Shown here in pieces: positions 29,669 through 39,734 of a stretch of DNA of 64,000 nucleotides; the first letter of the stretch is position 1; each line of letters starts with the position of its first letter. This stretch comes from Symbiodinium sp. CCMP2592 (Eukaryota > Sar > Dinophyceae > Suessiales > Symbiodiniaceae), in NCBI GenBank assembly GCA_905221615.1, contig CAJNDT010000323.1:178777-242776 (forward strand). The letters run 5' to 3'. Under the pieces are notes generated by a model. It worked only from the letters and a program-made list of their open reading frames with translations, had not been told where the DNA came from and did no database searches. The position numbers and the translations under genes were made by a program.

Positions 29669-30651
29669 ATCTTGAGCTACAACTGTGGAGGACTTACCTC
29701 AGCCCTCTACACCGAGCTGCTTGTCTGGTTGAAAATGCACCGGCCAGACGTCGTTTTCTTGCAGGAGACGCACTGGTCTGAGGATCGTGCGTTGCTTCGG
29801 ATGATTGGCATGTGATCTCCTCAGGCTGCAGTGCACACCACTTGGGAGTCAAGATCCTTTTGGCCAGGCGCAGCTTCCCTCAGCCGTGCATCCGCAGTGA
29901 AGCCCTTGTCTCGGGTAGGCTGCTACTTGTCAAGGCGCACTGCCACAACGGCACGCACTACCTTATCAACATCTACCAAAAAGTTCACGATGGAACCAAA
30001 GAGTGCATCAACCTGCGATCTGAGGTTTGGGATGCCCTGCAAAAGGCTATCGCTACCAGCCCAAGCAGGCACTCCTTAATTATAGCCGGTGATTTTAACA
30101 CTAGCCTGCAACACCGCGCCCCATGCACAGGCACCGCTGTCATTACCAAAGGTAACGCTGCCGAGGCACAAGACGCACATGTCCTTCAACAGCTTGTGAA
30201 ACAGTTTGATCTTCGTGCTCTTAACACCTTTCAGCCGACTCCCTGCAAGCATACCTACCAGCATCAGACCAAAACCGAGGTCAGAAGCCAAACCGATTAC
30301 ATCCTCATCCGAGGCCGGAGAACGGACTCACTGGCTAAACAGACCACCACTCTGATCGACACGGACCTGGGAGCATGGCGAGGTGGACCAAAGCACTGGC
30401 CTCTTCTGGCCTCGATTCCTGCTGACTGCTTCTACTCTTCGTGCACGCCTGCGCAGGAGAATGAGGCCAGATACATCAATACACAAGTCAGGCAGGGGAA
30501 GCTACTGTTAGGGGATGTTGAGGAGTTCCAAGCGGCTGTGCACGGGCAGGAGGAGCTGCAAACCTGGTTCCTGGCACAGAGAAGGCGGGTACGCCGCACC
30601 ACAGCAATGATGCTCCTGTCAAACGCCTGTGGCAGTGTCACCGGCAAATAA
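29669..30651 (+). pseudogene. LINE apurinic-type endonuclease, frameshifted
   Basis: The endonuclease nicks target DNA for target-primed reverse transcription. ILSYNCGGLTSALYTELLVW and DVVFLQETHWSE (29669-29790) hold the strand with Asn and the catalytic Glu. A frameshift near 29800 moves the protein to the frame of 29812 (SGCSAHHLGVKILL). Then follow SLIIAGDFNTSL with Asp and Asn, and RSQTDYILIRG. The last box reads GPKHWPLLASIP where S-D-H is expected, so the Asp partner of the general base His is lost. The LINE probably began near 29650, inside the DIRS-like fragment. Confidence 0.72.
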
Positions 30652-30829
30652 AAACTCTGAAGCAGGACCCCACGGCGGGGGCTGCTGTGCAGCGTCTGGC
30701 CCTCCAGCGCAGATCCGCTCAGCGAGCAAGGTCAAGAGGCAAGCATTCATCGACGAGCGCGTTAGCCGGGCAACACAGGCCGCGCAACGTGGCGACATCA
30801 GAGAAATATACACCTGCAGGTCAACAAGA

Positions 30830-31932
30830 TAGCGCCCAAAGTTGTACGCCGACAACCACAGCTCCGCGATGTTAGCGGCTGCATTATAACACCCGAGCAG
30901 GAAACTCAGACTTTGCGAGATTACTGGCAGCAGATCTATTGCAGCCACCATCCCAGGACCCCTGCCCCGCTCCATCAGTATCACCTGCCCGAGGCCTTGC
31001 TTCGTACTGCTCTTGCTTCACTGTCACAACACAAAGCCCTGCCGAGCCACTACGCCCCGGGCTTGGCCTGGAAATCTGCTGCTGCGTCAGTCTCTGCACT
31101 CGCAGAGCGCACTATCCTGCAGGACTGGCGTCATGATCACTTCTGGATTCCCCCAGAGTGGCGACATGCGTGGCTTTGCCTGATCCTGAAGGCGGGAAAA
31201 ACGGGACGCAAGGCTGAGGAGTATCGCCCGATCGGGCTCACTGATCCGGTTGGCAAGCCTGTTCTGGGAGCCGTGCACCGACAACACCACCGGGCCGTCT
31301 ATGACTCCGTGGCGCCGTATCCGCAATTTGCGTACCTGCCCCGGCGTGGTGTCTCTCAGGCCCTTATGCGTGCATTTCAGCATCTCCACCAAGCTCGGGA
31401 GGTCGTGGCACAACAACGTCTTACTCTGCAGCAGCGACATGCAGGCCAACGCAGGCAGCAGCTGGCAGGAGCAATCACGGTTTCCCTCGATCTCAGCAAA
31501 GCTTTTGACTCCCTGGAGCCTGAGTTCATGCATAAGGCTCTTGAAATGAGTTGCCTGCCACCGGAGGTGTGTCGACTGATTGAGAACTGGCATCACGGGA
31601 TTATATACCACATTGAACACGAACAGTGCCGAGCTCAGATCAACTGCAATCGGGGGATTCGTCAGGGTTGTGCGATTTCTCCCCGAGTGTGGTCACTCTT
31701 TACCATACTCATCATGAGTGAAATGGGGCCGGAGTGGAGCCAGCGCCATAGCACGTGGTTTGCGGATGACGCACTGTTTCAGGCTATGGTCCGCTCCGAG
31801 ACCGAGCTGCATCAACAGCTTAAGACGATCTCCAAGGCCTTGTGGGTGCTGCAAAAACTGGGCCTTTCTATTGCCCCCACCAAGTGTGCGGTTCTGCTGC
31901 ATCTTGGCGGCACGGCTGTGCCAAACTTGTGA
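30830..31932 (+). CDS. LINE reverse transcriptase
   Basis: Non-LTR RT. Upstream motif EEYRPIGLTDPVGKPVLG (from about 31218) is followed by ITVSLDLSKAFDSLEPEF (first Asp), RGIRQGCAISPRVWSLF and the catalytic STWFADDALF near 31760. The finger and thumb blocks are in the normal order and the frame is continuous up to 31932. A frameshift near 31915 moves the C-terminal part to the frame of 31842. Upstream, between 30651 and about 30830, the frame is broken. Confidence 0.85.
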
Positions 31933-33389
31933 GCACCCACAACAAAAAGCCGCACATCACCTTTCAGCACGAGGACCATGTGTGGCGGCTGCCGCTCGTC
32001 TCTAAGCACGACTACCTCGGCGCCACTCTCAGCTACAGTCGCATGGAGGATCTTACAGCTACCAGACGTATCCAGGCGGCTCAGACTTCCTTTGATCGTC
32101 TCAAACCAGTGCTCACCCACAAAGGTCTCCCGCTTTTCATGCGTCTTCAGATTTGGCAGGCATGCGTGGTCAGCAGTCTCCTTTATTCGCTATCGCAAGT
32201 GGGATTGACACCCAGCGCTGCCCAGCGTGTCTCCGTGATCTTCTACAGGCAACTCAGACACATCACTCGACAGCCAGTTCATCTCACAGGCAAAAGCAAC
32301 CAACAGCTGTGCCAGGAACATCGTCTATGCGACCCGGTCCACAGTGTCGCCAAGCGAGCACATAAACAAAAAGAGCAAACGGCTAAACTGCAGGTCACTC
32401 TCTCGACTCCTGACGCGCGCCTCAGCGATGACATCTTAGCCTGTGAGGCCCGCTTGGATGTCCAACTACAGCAAATTGTTACTGATAGGACCACCGACCT
32501 GCCCCAGCAGGCACCCAGAGAATTCCCGTGTCCACAATGCGACTACAAGGCAAGGAGCAAGACTGCTCTAACCAAGCACCGTAACAAAGTGCATCAGGCT
32601 GGACTGCAGCCCTCGCAGTATCTCTCCTGGAAAGAGGTGGACCGATTTGAGCATGGAACTGAAGGGCTCCCCATCTGCCGGTGGTGTAGCAAGCAATTTA
32701 GCTCCTGGCAGCAACTGCAGCGGCACATTCACGACAATGTGTGTCAACACAAGTCGCGTCAGGTGCCAGCAGACGTTGATACTGCAGCTGGCCCATGCAA
32801 CATGTCCCAAGCCGAAATCGGTGATAATCCTCAGTCGCTGTCTCCGGCACTTGCTGACCAACCACAGAGAGTCAGCCCTGAGCGTCTCGACCTGCCGCAC
32901 ATGTCCAAGGCAAGCGATGATACTCATCGCCTGGCATCTAGCTTAGCGGCGCCACCTCTGTCGGCACCACCTGACGCCGGCATCACGGAACCTACTGCGC
33001 CATCCCGACAGCCTGTCGCCCGCGATCTGCAGGTCATGCGTACGATCGAACAGCATGGGCCTTGGGATGCTTTTCAACAGTGCCCACATCTGCAGGAAGA
33101 ACTTCTGCACCATTGTTGCTTGTGCAGACAGTGGACACCAGCCCGAGGAGGTACTAAGATCCACCTGCGCGGCTCGCACGTGAAGGAGTGGGGGCAGGCA
33201 GGGAAAGTCGCCGAGCATCATTGTCTGAACTACGCCAGTCTTGTTACCAGCAGCACTGGATGTCCCTTCTGCCTGGCGCCCAAGTTTGCGGATAAGAGAG
33301 CTACGTCTGGCAGCAACACATCCAGTTCAACCTGCCTTTCCTCCGACGGCGCCAGCAAACCCAACACTTCCGATGATGAAGGCATGTGA
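31842..33389 (+). CDS. LINE C-terminal domain with C2H2-type zinc fingers
   Basis: Recognisable from about 31915: HVWRLPLVSKHDYLGATLSY is the usual post-RT segment. Two fingers follow: CPQCDYKARSKTALTKH ending H-x4-H (about 32530-32600), and CRWCSKQFSSWQQLQRH ending in C. A third Cys/His group lies at CCLCRQWTPARGGTKIHLRG with a closing CPFC (33115-33280). Zinc fingers at the LINE C-terminus usually help bind nucleic acid at the target. The stop is TGA at 33387-33389. Confidence 0.75.
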   Translation: MGAAKTGPFYCPHQVCGSAASWRHGCAKLVSTHNKKPHITFQHEDHVWRLPLVSKHDYLGATLSYSRMEDLTATRRIQAAQTSFDRLKPVLTHKGLPLFMRLQIWQACVVSSLLYSLSQVGLTPSAAQRVSVIFYRQLRHITRQPVHLTGKSNQQLCQEHRLCDPVHSVAKRAHKQKEQTAKLQVTLSTPDARLSDDILACEARLDVQLQQIVTDRTTDLPQQAPREFPCPQCDYKARSKTALTKHRNKVHQAGLQPSQYLSWKEVDRFEHGTEGLPICRWCSKQFSSWQQLQRHIHDNVCQHKSRQVPADVDTAAGPCNMSQAEIGDNPQSLSPALADQPQRVSPERLDLPHMSKASDDTHRLASSLAAPPLSAPPDAGITEPTAPSRQPVARDLQVMRTIEQHGPWDAFQQCPHLQEELLHHCCLCRQWTPARGGTKIHLRGSHVKEWGQAGKVAEHHCLNYASLVTSSTGCPFCLAPKFADKRATSGSNTSSSTCLSSDGASKPNTSDDEGM

Positions 33390-33960
33390 GATGGCTGTTG
33401 GGGAATGCTTTCAGACATTCCTAGGTGGTGGTGCTGCACTGCCGAGCAACAGTTCAGCTCGATCTTCAATTGAGAACATGGTGTCGAGTTTGGCGAATGC
33501 TGTGTGGGAGAGGCTGCAGCCAAAACTTGTGGAACTTCAATTCATGTCAGCACTTGAGCACAGTGTTCCACTGGCACCTGCCGGTGCGCTGGCGGACCTC
33601 ACAGCGTGGAATCCGTGTCTTCCTGAGAAGTCGGAGCCCTACAAGGCTGAGCAGGAGCAAATCGACCAGGAGGCGGAAGAGGAGGAAGCAGAGGAGCACG
33701 ATGAAGAAGTAGTCCCTACCATCGACAGAGACCCTGTGATGCAGCCTGGCAGGGATTTGCATGCAGTTTACAGTGTTGTATTGTTTATATGAAACAGTTG
33801 AGGCTGGAGATCTTGGAGGACTACTATATCCCTGAGGATGTCAAGGACCAGTTCTTCCATGTGGCCACCCATCCCGATCTCCCATTGCAGCGCCAGGTCA
33901 AGCTCATGCCGCTTGAACTGTTCATTGATTCATTGTGCACCATTACATCCCTTTAAGACT
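33390..33960 (+). pseudogene. Probable LINE 3' coding remnant
   Basis: The frame ending at 33792 encodes ENMVSSLANAVWERLQPKL and an E/D-rich stretch. After the stop another frame reads LEILEDYYIPEDVKDQFFHV and LPLQRQVKLMPLELFIDSL, then ends. I do not recognise a family. It may be the LINE end or a host exon pair. Confidence 0.35.
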
Positions 33961-34800
33961 CAGACTCACATGAATCAATCAATATCTGTAGTGCCAAGGA
34001 TGAACATGCTGATGCGCCATGGTGAGAGACAACAGAGTACGAGCTGGCTGAGACAATGTGTGGGCAACTTGTCCTTGTTCGGGGACAGTGCAAGTCCTTA
34101 AACTCAAATGTGGTGAAGTAGTGAGCTTGTGCTGGCTACAGGAAACGAAATGTCCCAGCCACACCCGCCATCCGCTTCGACAGAGCGGCCGCCACTGGAA
34201 CTGTTCGACCCGAGTTGAAGTGAGCTGACTGCCCGGCTGACTGAGCTGAAAGCTCCAATGAGATGTTGAGCTTTCATCCATGGCACTTTCTGGTGCTCGT
34301 ACACTAAGTACCATACTCAGCTGGTGATTTGGTTGAGTGAATCTACTCAGCTGATTCCAGCTCTTCTGATTGGTTCATTCTCCTCGACTCACACAGACTC
34401 TGACAATTCCGTGTCAGTCAGTTTGAAGTTAATTCATGCTATCACCCAAGCACACACACACACACACAGAAACACATAATATAATATCATATCATACAGC
34501 TTCCAATGTGCTCAGGTGCTGGAGTTCCTCGAGTTGCAGGAGGCAGTGACATCGATCTCACTGGTGAGTTGTCGATGAAAATGTTGTGTTAGTCAGTCGT
34601 CTGGTCATAGATTCATGTTTTTGCAGCTGTTGGTGTCAAAGTTCAGAACTGCTCCGAACAGTAGTTACGCTTTGGATTCCCATGCTACTGGATGAACACT
34701 TTCACAATTGAGTCTCAATTGTCACAATTGCAGCATTTTAGAATTGAGAGGTGGCTGCTGAGGCCAAACGCAAATAGCATTTTTTCGCATGTGACTTTTC
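33961..34800. other. Non-coding between LINE remnant and next exon
   Basis: Contains a short CA microsatellite (34449-34468) and nothing else recognised. Confidence 0.45.
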
Positions 34801-34803
34801 CTG

Positions 34804-35130
34804 GTGGCGATGGAGTGTCCTTTTTGCAAGCGTTGCCTGGGTCATTCATACTGGAGGAAATCCCAGTGGTACCAGAAAACAGCTGAAACGCCAATTCGGC
34901 ACTACTTCAATTGTTGCCGTGACTGTAGCAATGTCCTGGAGAACCTGTATGTGGATCCACGTGAAGTGCGGTCGGCAACAATATTTGTGGCCCAGATGAT
35001 TGATCTTTTGAGAGCAGATTCAGGCCAACTTCAGCGCAGGTTTCGGAGTGTGTTCCAGGGCTTGGCTGACTACCCATCACAATTTCGAAAACACATATCT
35101 CACGGAGGCTGCCTGTACTACATATTATAA
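34804..35130 (+). CDS. Possible exon with Cys-rich motif
   Basis: MECPFCKRCLGHSYWRKSQW is followed by IRHYFNCCRDCSNVLENLY, four C-x-x-C-like cysteines suggesting a metal-binding segment, then a helical stretch (ATIFVAQMIDLLRADSGQL). I recall similar W-K-K-S-Q-W segments in repeated dinoflagellate proteins but cannot name a function. It stands alone; adjoining exons were not found. A CA tract follows. Confidence 0.35.
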   Translation: MAMECPFCKRCLGHSYWRKSQWYQKTAETPIRHYFNCCRDCSNVLENLYVDPREVRSATIFVAQMIDLLRADSGQLQRRFRSVFQGLADYPSQFRKHISHGGCLYYIL

Positions 35131-36140
35131 CACACACACACACACACGTATAATACATGTGTATAGGTCTGCTGCTCCAGCGTCTTGCAAATATAGAATC
35201 GAAACGAATAACAACTTCATTAACCCTTTTATATAAGGTAATGATCCGAAATCACCGAAAGTCCGAAAGACAAGCCTAAAACCCTGGATCAATCTTGAGT
35301 GGGTGGTCGAAGGCTTTCGATGGTTTCGGGAATGGGACATCGTTGGACGAGTTTTTAACAGGATGGGTTTCTTGGGCTCACAGTTTGAGGTTCCCGGATT
35401 TCAAAAGGGCCCAAAGTGCCAGGTTCCAGGGTTCAAGGTACCGCATTATGGACTTTGTGGGTGTTTATACTGGAGTTGATCGGGATTGGGGATTAATCCT
35501 TGGGTCTGAACCCAAACTAATATCACGATAAACAACTATAACACCATAACCGATATCGAAGGATTAGTCCTGTAGCAAAAGCAACCACACATTCCTGGAC
35601 ACCCGGAAGTTCTTGTTGGGGGCTACTTCAGTAAACGATTGCTGGTATCATGACCTTAAGAGGTGTATTCACTCAAGAGGCCTACCGTAATAGACTCCGA
35701 TCCCGTCATAACTTTAAGATACTGCAGGGCACCTCAAGGCTCTATAGTGCTCTAGGGTACAGCGATTGTTTCGGGTCCCGTACCTGCTTCTGTAAACTTG
35801 GAAACCGACAACCCAAATAAGATACACTCCCAAATAACCTTAACCTTCCATCCTTTCCTTCGGTGGCGGACGATGCACGCTCCGATCAGCCGAGCTGGCC
35901 GGGGCCCTCGGAATTCCACAGCTTGCGACCTATAGTAGAAGCCAGAAAGTTGGAACATGACTTTAGGAGGATTAGTGCTAGGATCCCTTATACTTTACCT
36001 TTAGGGTATGAGGCCAATGATGTTCCAACTTTCTGGCTTCTACTGTATAGGGTTTTGGTAGTCGTAGAACCCTGGGTTCAGTGAAAATTGTATCTGGGGT
36101 ACCTGGCATCTAGGGGCTAGATTATTTAGGGCCCCTTACT
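35131..36140. other. Non-coding, contains one long inverted repeat
   Basis: A CA tract (35130-35148), text with telomere-like words, and the inverted repeat at 35929-36051 listed separately. No gene recognised. Confidence 0.5.
35929..36051. repeat. Inverted repeat, arms of about 30 bases
   Basis: Arm 35929-35958 (CCTATAGTAGAAGCCAGAAA onward) pairs with 36020-36051, except for two extra bases in the right arm, around a 61-base spacer. Confidence 0.75.
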
Positions 36141-36145
36141 AGGTT

Positions 36146-38983
36146 CGCTGGGCAACCCGACGCGACTCTTCGAGCCTCAGGCCCATCAGCAGTAGATACC
36201 GCTGCATCAAACGTTTCATCGCAGTTGCTGCATGGCAGCGGACAGCTATCTTCTTCAAACGCCCTAAGAAAGATTCTTCCTCCCACACCGCTCCGATGCT
36301 CGGGTTGATCCGTGTTCTCAAAATGAAATCGGAAACATGATCGAAATAATGGTGCTTTGGTTTCAGTCTCCACAGACGCCAGCCTTGCGATTGCGAGAAG
36401 GTCGACAGCCACTGCCAACAAGTGAGATGACGTCGAATATGTCGGTATGATACCTGCAGTTGATTTGAAACCAGGACAACAATTATTTTTGAAAATTCAG
36501 AAACCCGAAGGATTTTCGATTTGCCCACACATTCCCCAGTTCCCCGCCTTTGAGGTGTCCTCGTCCATAACTAATGCAGCGTGGTCCAGCTGCACAATGG
36601 CAGAATGAATCGACCAAACGCAGACCGACACGAACTTCAGGGGCAGAACCTGGCAGGGAATTCCGTGGACTGTTGTATTCACTACCTTGAAACCCAAACC
36701 CAAACCCACGGCACACTTAAATCATGTATGCATGCTCATGACATGCCTCCGGTTGCGCTTTCGAAATCTCTTCGGCTTTCCAAGCCAGGAACCACAGTGA
36801 AGACTTTATAGCTGCTGCCTTGAAGGTTGAACAGAGTTCACGATCTTCGTTCATAGAACTTCCAATACCAATATTGCTCGGAGTGAAGCTGCGGACATTC
36901 ATTCGTATCCTCGGGCTGTTTACCCAAATTACAACTGCAGAAACCATTGCGCATTTAGAACTGCGATTAGACAGCACAAACTACCGAGTAGGGAACCGAA
37001 AAATCGCAACACAGGTTCGTAATATACAGGTGGGGTCTTAAAGAGGATTAGGGTTACCGAAACGGTGCCGCTGGTATACCCATTCTCGCGACACTTTTTC
37101 TTCATCTCGGACGACAAGCGCAAAAGTTGCTGAGCAATGGTGCCACCACCCAGAGCATTGAAGCGTATCCAGAACACGATGCACGAAGAAATCATGACCC
37201 GAAGCGTACCCAAATAAAGAATGTGCATCATATCCAATAGAACCGTGTGCAAGTTCCAGCCAGGCATGCATGCCCATGGTGACACTTCCAACGCCGTGCG
37301 CATATAAGTTGTATGACTAATACGGGTCAGCCTGTGGGGTGCACCTTCGCTGAAGTCGGTGAAAGGGCACGTTTTCTCTGGTTTCGCCTTCTCGGCGAAG
37401 CATTGTTCACAAATCAAATCACAGTTGTAGTATCTTTCAAAGCGGTTGGCCTGCATGCGTGCTTTCATATCCGCTTTGAAGCCAGTGTATGCTAGCTTGA
37501 AACCGCCGGACAAAACCTGTCCCTTCAATCGATGCCTCCAAGCACTCTGAAAAGGTAGCCCGTCTTCGCCAACGGTGGGTCCCAAACCGGTCGCTGCACA
37601 CTCCATGCTCCATGCTAGTATTTCCGCAACACGTTTGTGAACGTGCGCTGCCACGGAGTCATCCCTCATAGCCACGTGCGGGACGATGCAAAGCGGCATC
37701 TTGCAATCCCACACCTATAGCTTAAGCTAGCTATCGTATGGTCGTTCGGGGAATCTTGGGGATATTCGGGTATAGCTTGTTATAAACCACGACAATGCCG
37801 AGAAACATCAGCCTTTGCATGAATAGAGCTCATTGACCAAACAACATATTCGTTGTTCTTGTAGAACTCTGCTCCGTCCACGTGAAAAACAACCGGCAGA
37901 ACTCCTTATTTAGGCACCATGACGGAAGCATGTAAACTTTGAACACATGAAAAAACTGGATTGTGCTTCACCAAGGAGCTTTCTAAATCATTTTTCGGAT
38001 CATTGAGTACTGGATGATCTTTCCACTCAGTATGCTGCATTGCATGCATCCAGAAACTCTTCATCTCAGCACCAGTGCGCCCACCAGTCATTGAGCGGGC
38101 AAACTGCGCAAGGGCTTATAGACTGGAAACCACAAATTAGTCAGGCCTTCTGGTAAGAACACCACGGGACTTGTTTAGTCACCCGGCCTGCTCACGGCCT
38201 GAGTTGTACAAGCAATGCAGAATCTCGTGCGGAAGGAGGAACGGAATCTCCACTGTCTGGGGCTCGTCCTCGTGTTCAACCTCAGAGAGTTGGATAAAAT
38301 CGTCAGAGGGACAAAGGTTCGAAGAGAAAGCAGAGAGAACCGAACAGGCTATACAGAGGCAGAGCCAGAAAGGGCAGATAGAACGAGAGATCGAGAGAGA
38401 GAAAGCAGGGATAACACAACTACTGAAAGGGCAAGCTGGAGCTAGTGATGAAGTTAGAAGTATAGTTGCACCCGAGAAGCATTAACATCCATCAAGACGT
38501 TGTACATCTCTAGTTCAAAACCAAACAGCCGCTTCAGCCAGTTGTGCAAGTCGCGCTCTTGATTGGAAGGATGCTTGCCCTCCCCTCCCAACGAAGCGAA
38601 TGCCTTCACAGCTTCCAGCGGCAGCCCGTCCGAAACAGCAGCCCTAGCCAAATCAGCGATTTGTGCCACCGTTGCTCGTCCAGTACCCAGCATACCTCCA
38701 ACATACGTATAGGAAAACTCAAATACTATTTGTACTATACTAATAAATAAAGACATCAATCTGTCGCAAAACACGAAAACTTGTAAAACAAACACACTCC
38801 CACCCACACAAACACACATTCTCTCTCCCTCCCACATAGTCTCTCACTCTCCCAATCTATCTTTTTCTCTTTCTCGAGCTCGGACTTATAGACGGTGTCA
38901 TAGGACGGGACACGTATGAACTCTTCACCCACCTCGCTGTGTTGCATGTCGTCGAATTTGCGCTTGCGTAGACTCCTTAGCAT
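36146..38983 (-). pseudogene. Multi-exon transposase-like gene of a dinoflagellate repeated family
   Basis: Minus strand, read right to left. ATG at 38983 with RSLRKRKFDDMQHSEVGEEF; about 38694-38480 with TVAQIADLARAAVSDGLPLE and NWLKRLFGFELEMYNVLMD; 38091-37830 with AEMKSFWMHAMQHTEWKDHP, an in-frame TAA at 37908-37906, then VVFHVDGAEFYKNNEYVVWS; 37712-37075 with WDCKMPLCIVPHVAMRDD, ICEQCFAEKAKPEKTCPF and LHTVLLDMMHILYLGTLRV; about 36910-36735 with NRELCSTFKAAAIKSSLW-like text; about 36600-36540; 36430-36146 with KPKHHYFDHVSDFILRTRIN, ending R-T-stop. The D-G box, the D-M-M-H-x-L-Y-L-G box and the K-H-H-Y box are loosely like CACTA/tnp2-type transposases. I infer a transposon origin; the many introns and the stop suggest an old, perhaps dead copy. 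Confidence 0.5.
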
Positions 38984-39730
38984 GCATATAACATGTTGGG
39001 ACGTAGCCTTCGCGTAAAAAGTTGCGGAGAACGATTATAACCATAATTTGTAATACTTTGGTCGAAGGGCAACTTGGTTTTCAGGGTTCGAGGCATTAGC
39101 TGAGGCTGGCCTTGAAGGTTGAGCAATGCACTCGAGCCCCACTGCTAGCTTGAATTTAGCTTAAACCCAACAAGCGACACTATCTCAAACCTTCTAAAGT
39201 AAACGGCGGCCCTCCCAGACCCTCGCGTTAGCCCGTGACCTCAAAACCCACCCTAAACCCTTTAGAACCCAAAACCCCACTTGACGAAACCTCACGAGGC
39301 TCGAAGCGGTGGAGGTGCTGGTCGCGATGCTGGATTGGCCTCGGAGGAGCAGACTGGCTAGGGTTTAGTGTTGGGGTGTGCGGGTTTACAATAGGATCTG
39401 GCACCGGCTAGTCCCAGGGTTTTTTTTACAACTTCACACCTTGGCTTTGGCAGATGAGGAGTAACGACTTGGATTTCGTGGCTAGAAACACAGGGTATGT
39501 TGTGCTGGAGCTTATACAGGGATAGTTCAGATAATGCTTGCAAGCGTGCAGGGCTTCAAGATTCGAACTAGAGCCACTGAAATAACTGCATACATAGCTC
39601 CCCAATCATCGGTTTTGTTCGCAAAGCATGCGAGCGGTTCTCGAGTCCATGCGTGTGCATGGAAGAATCGTGGAGCTGCAAAACTGCGCTGTATCAAAAA
39701 GCACTGAATCATCGATCATCATCAAGAGGG
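38984..39730. other. Non-coding with telomere-like words
   Basis: CCCTAAACCC-like text at 39225-39270 and 39360; no coding frame supported. Confidence 0.45.
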
Positions 39731-39734
39731 CCTT

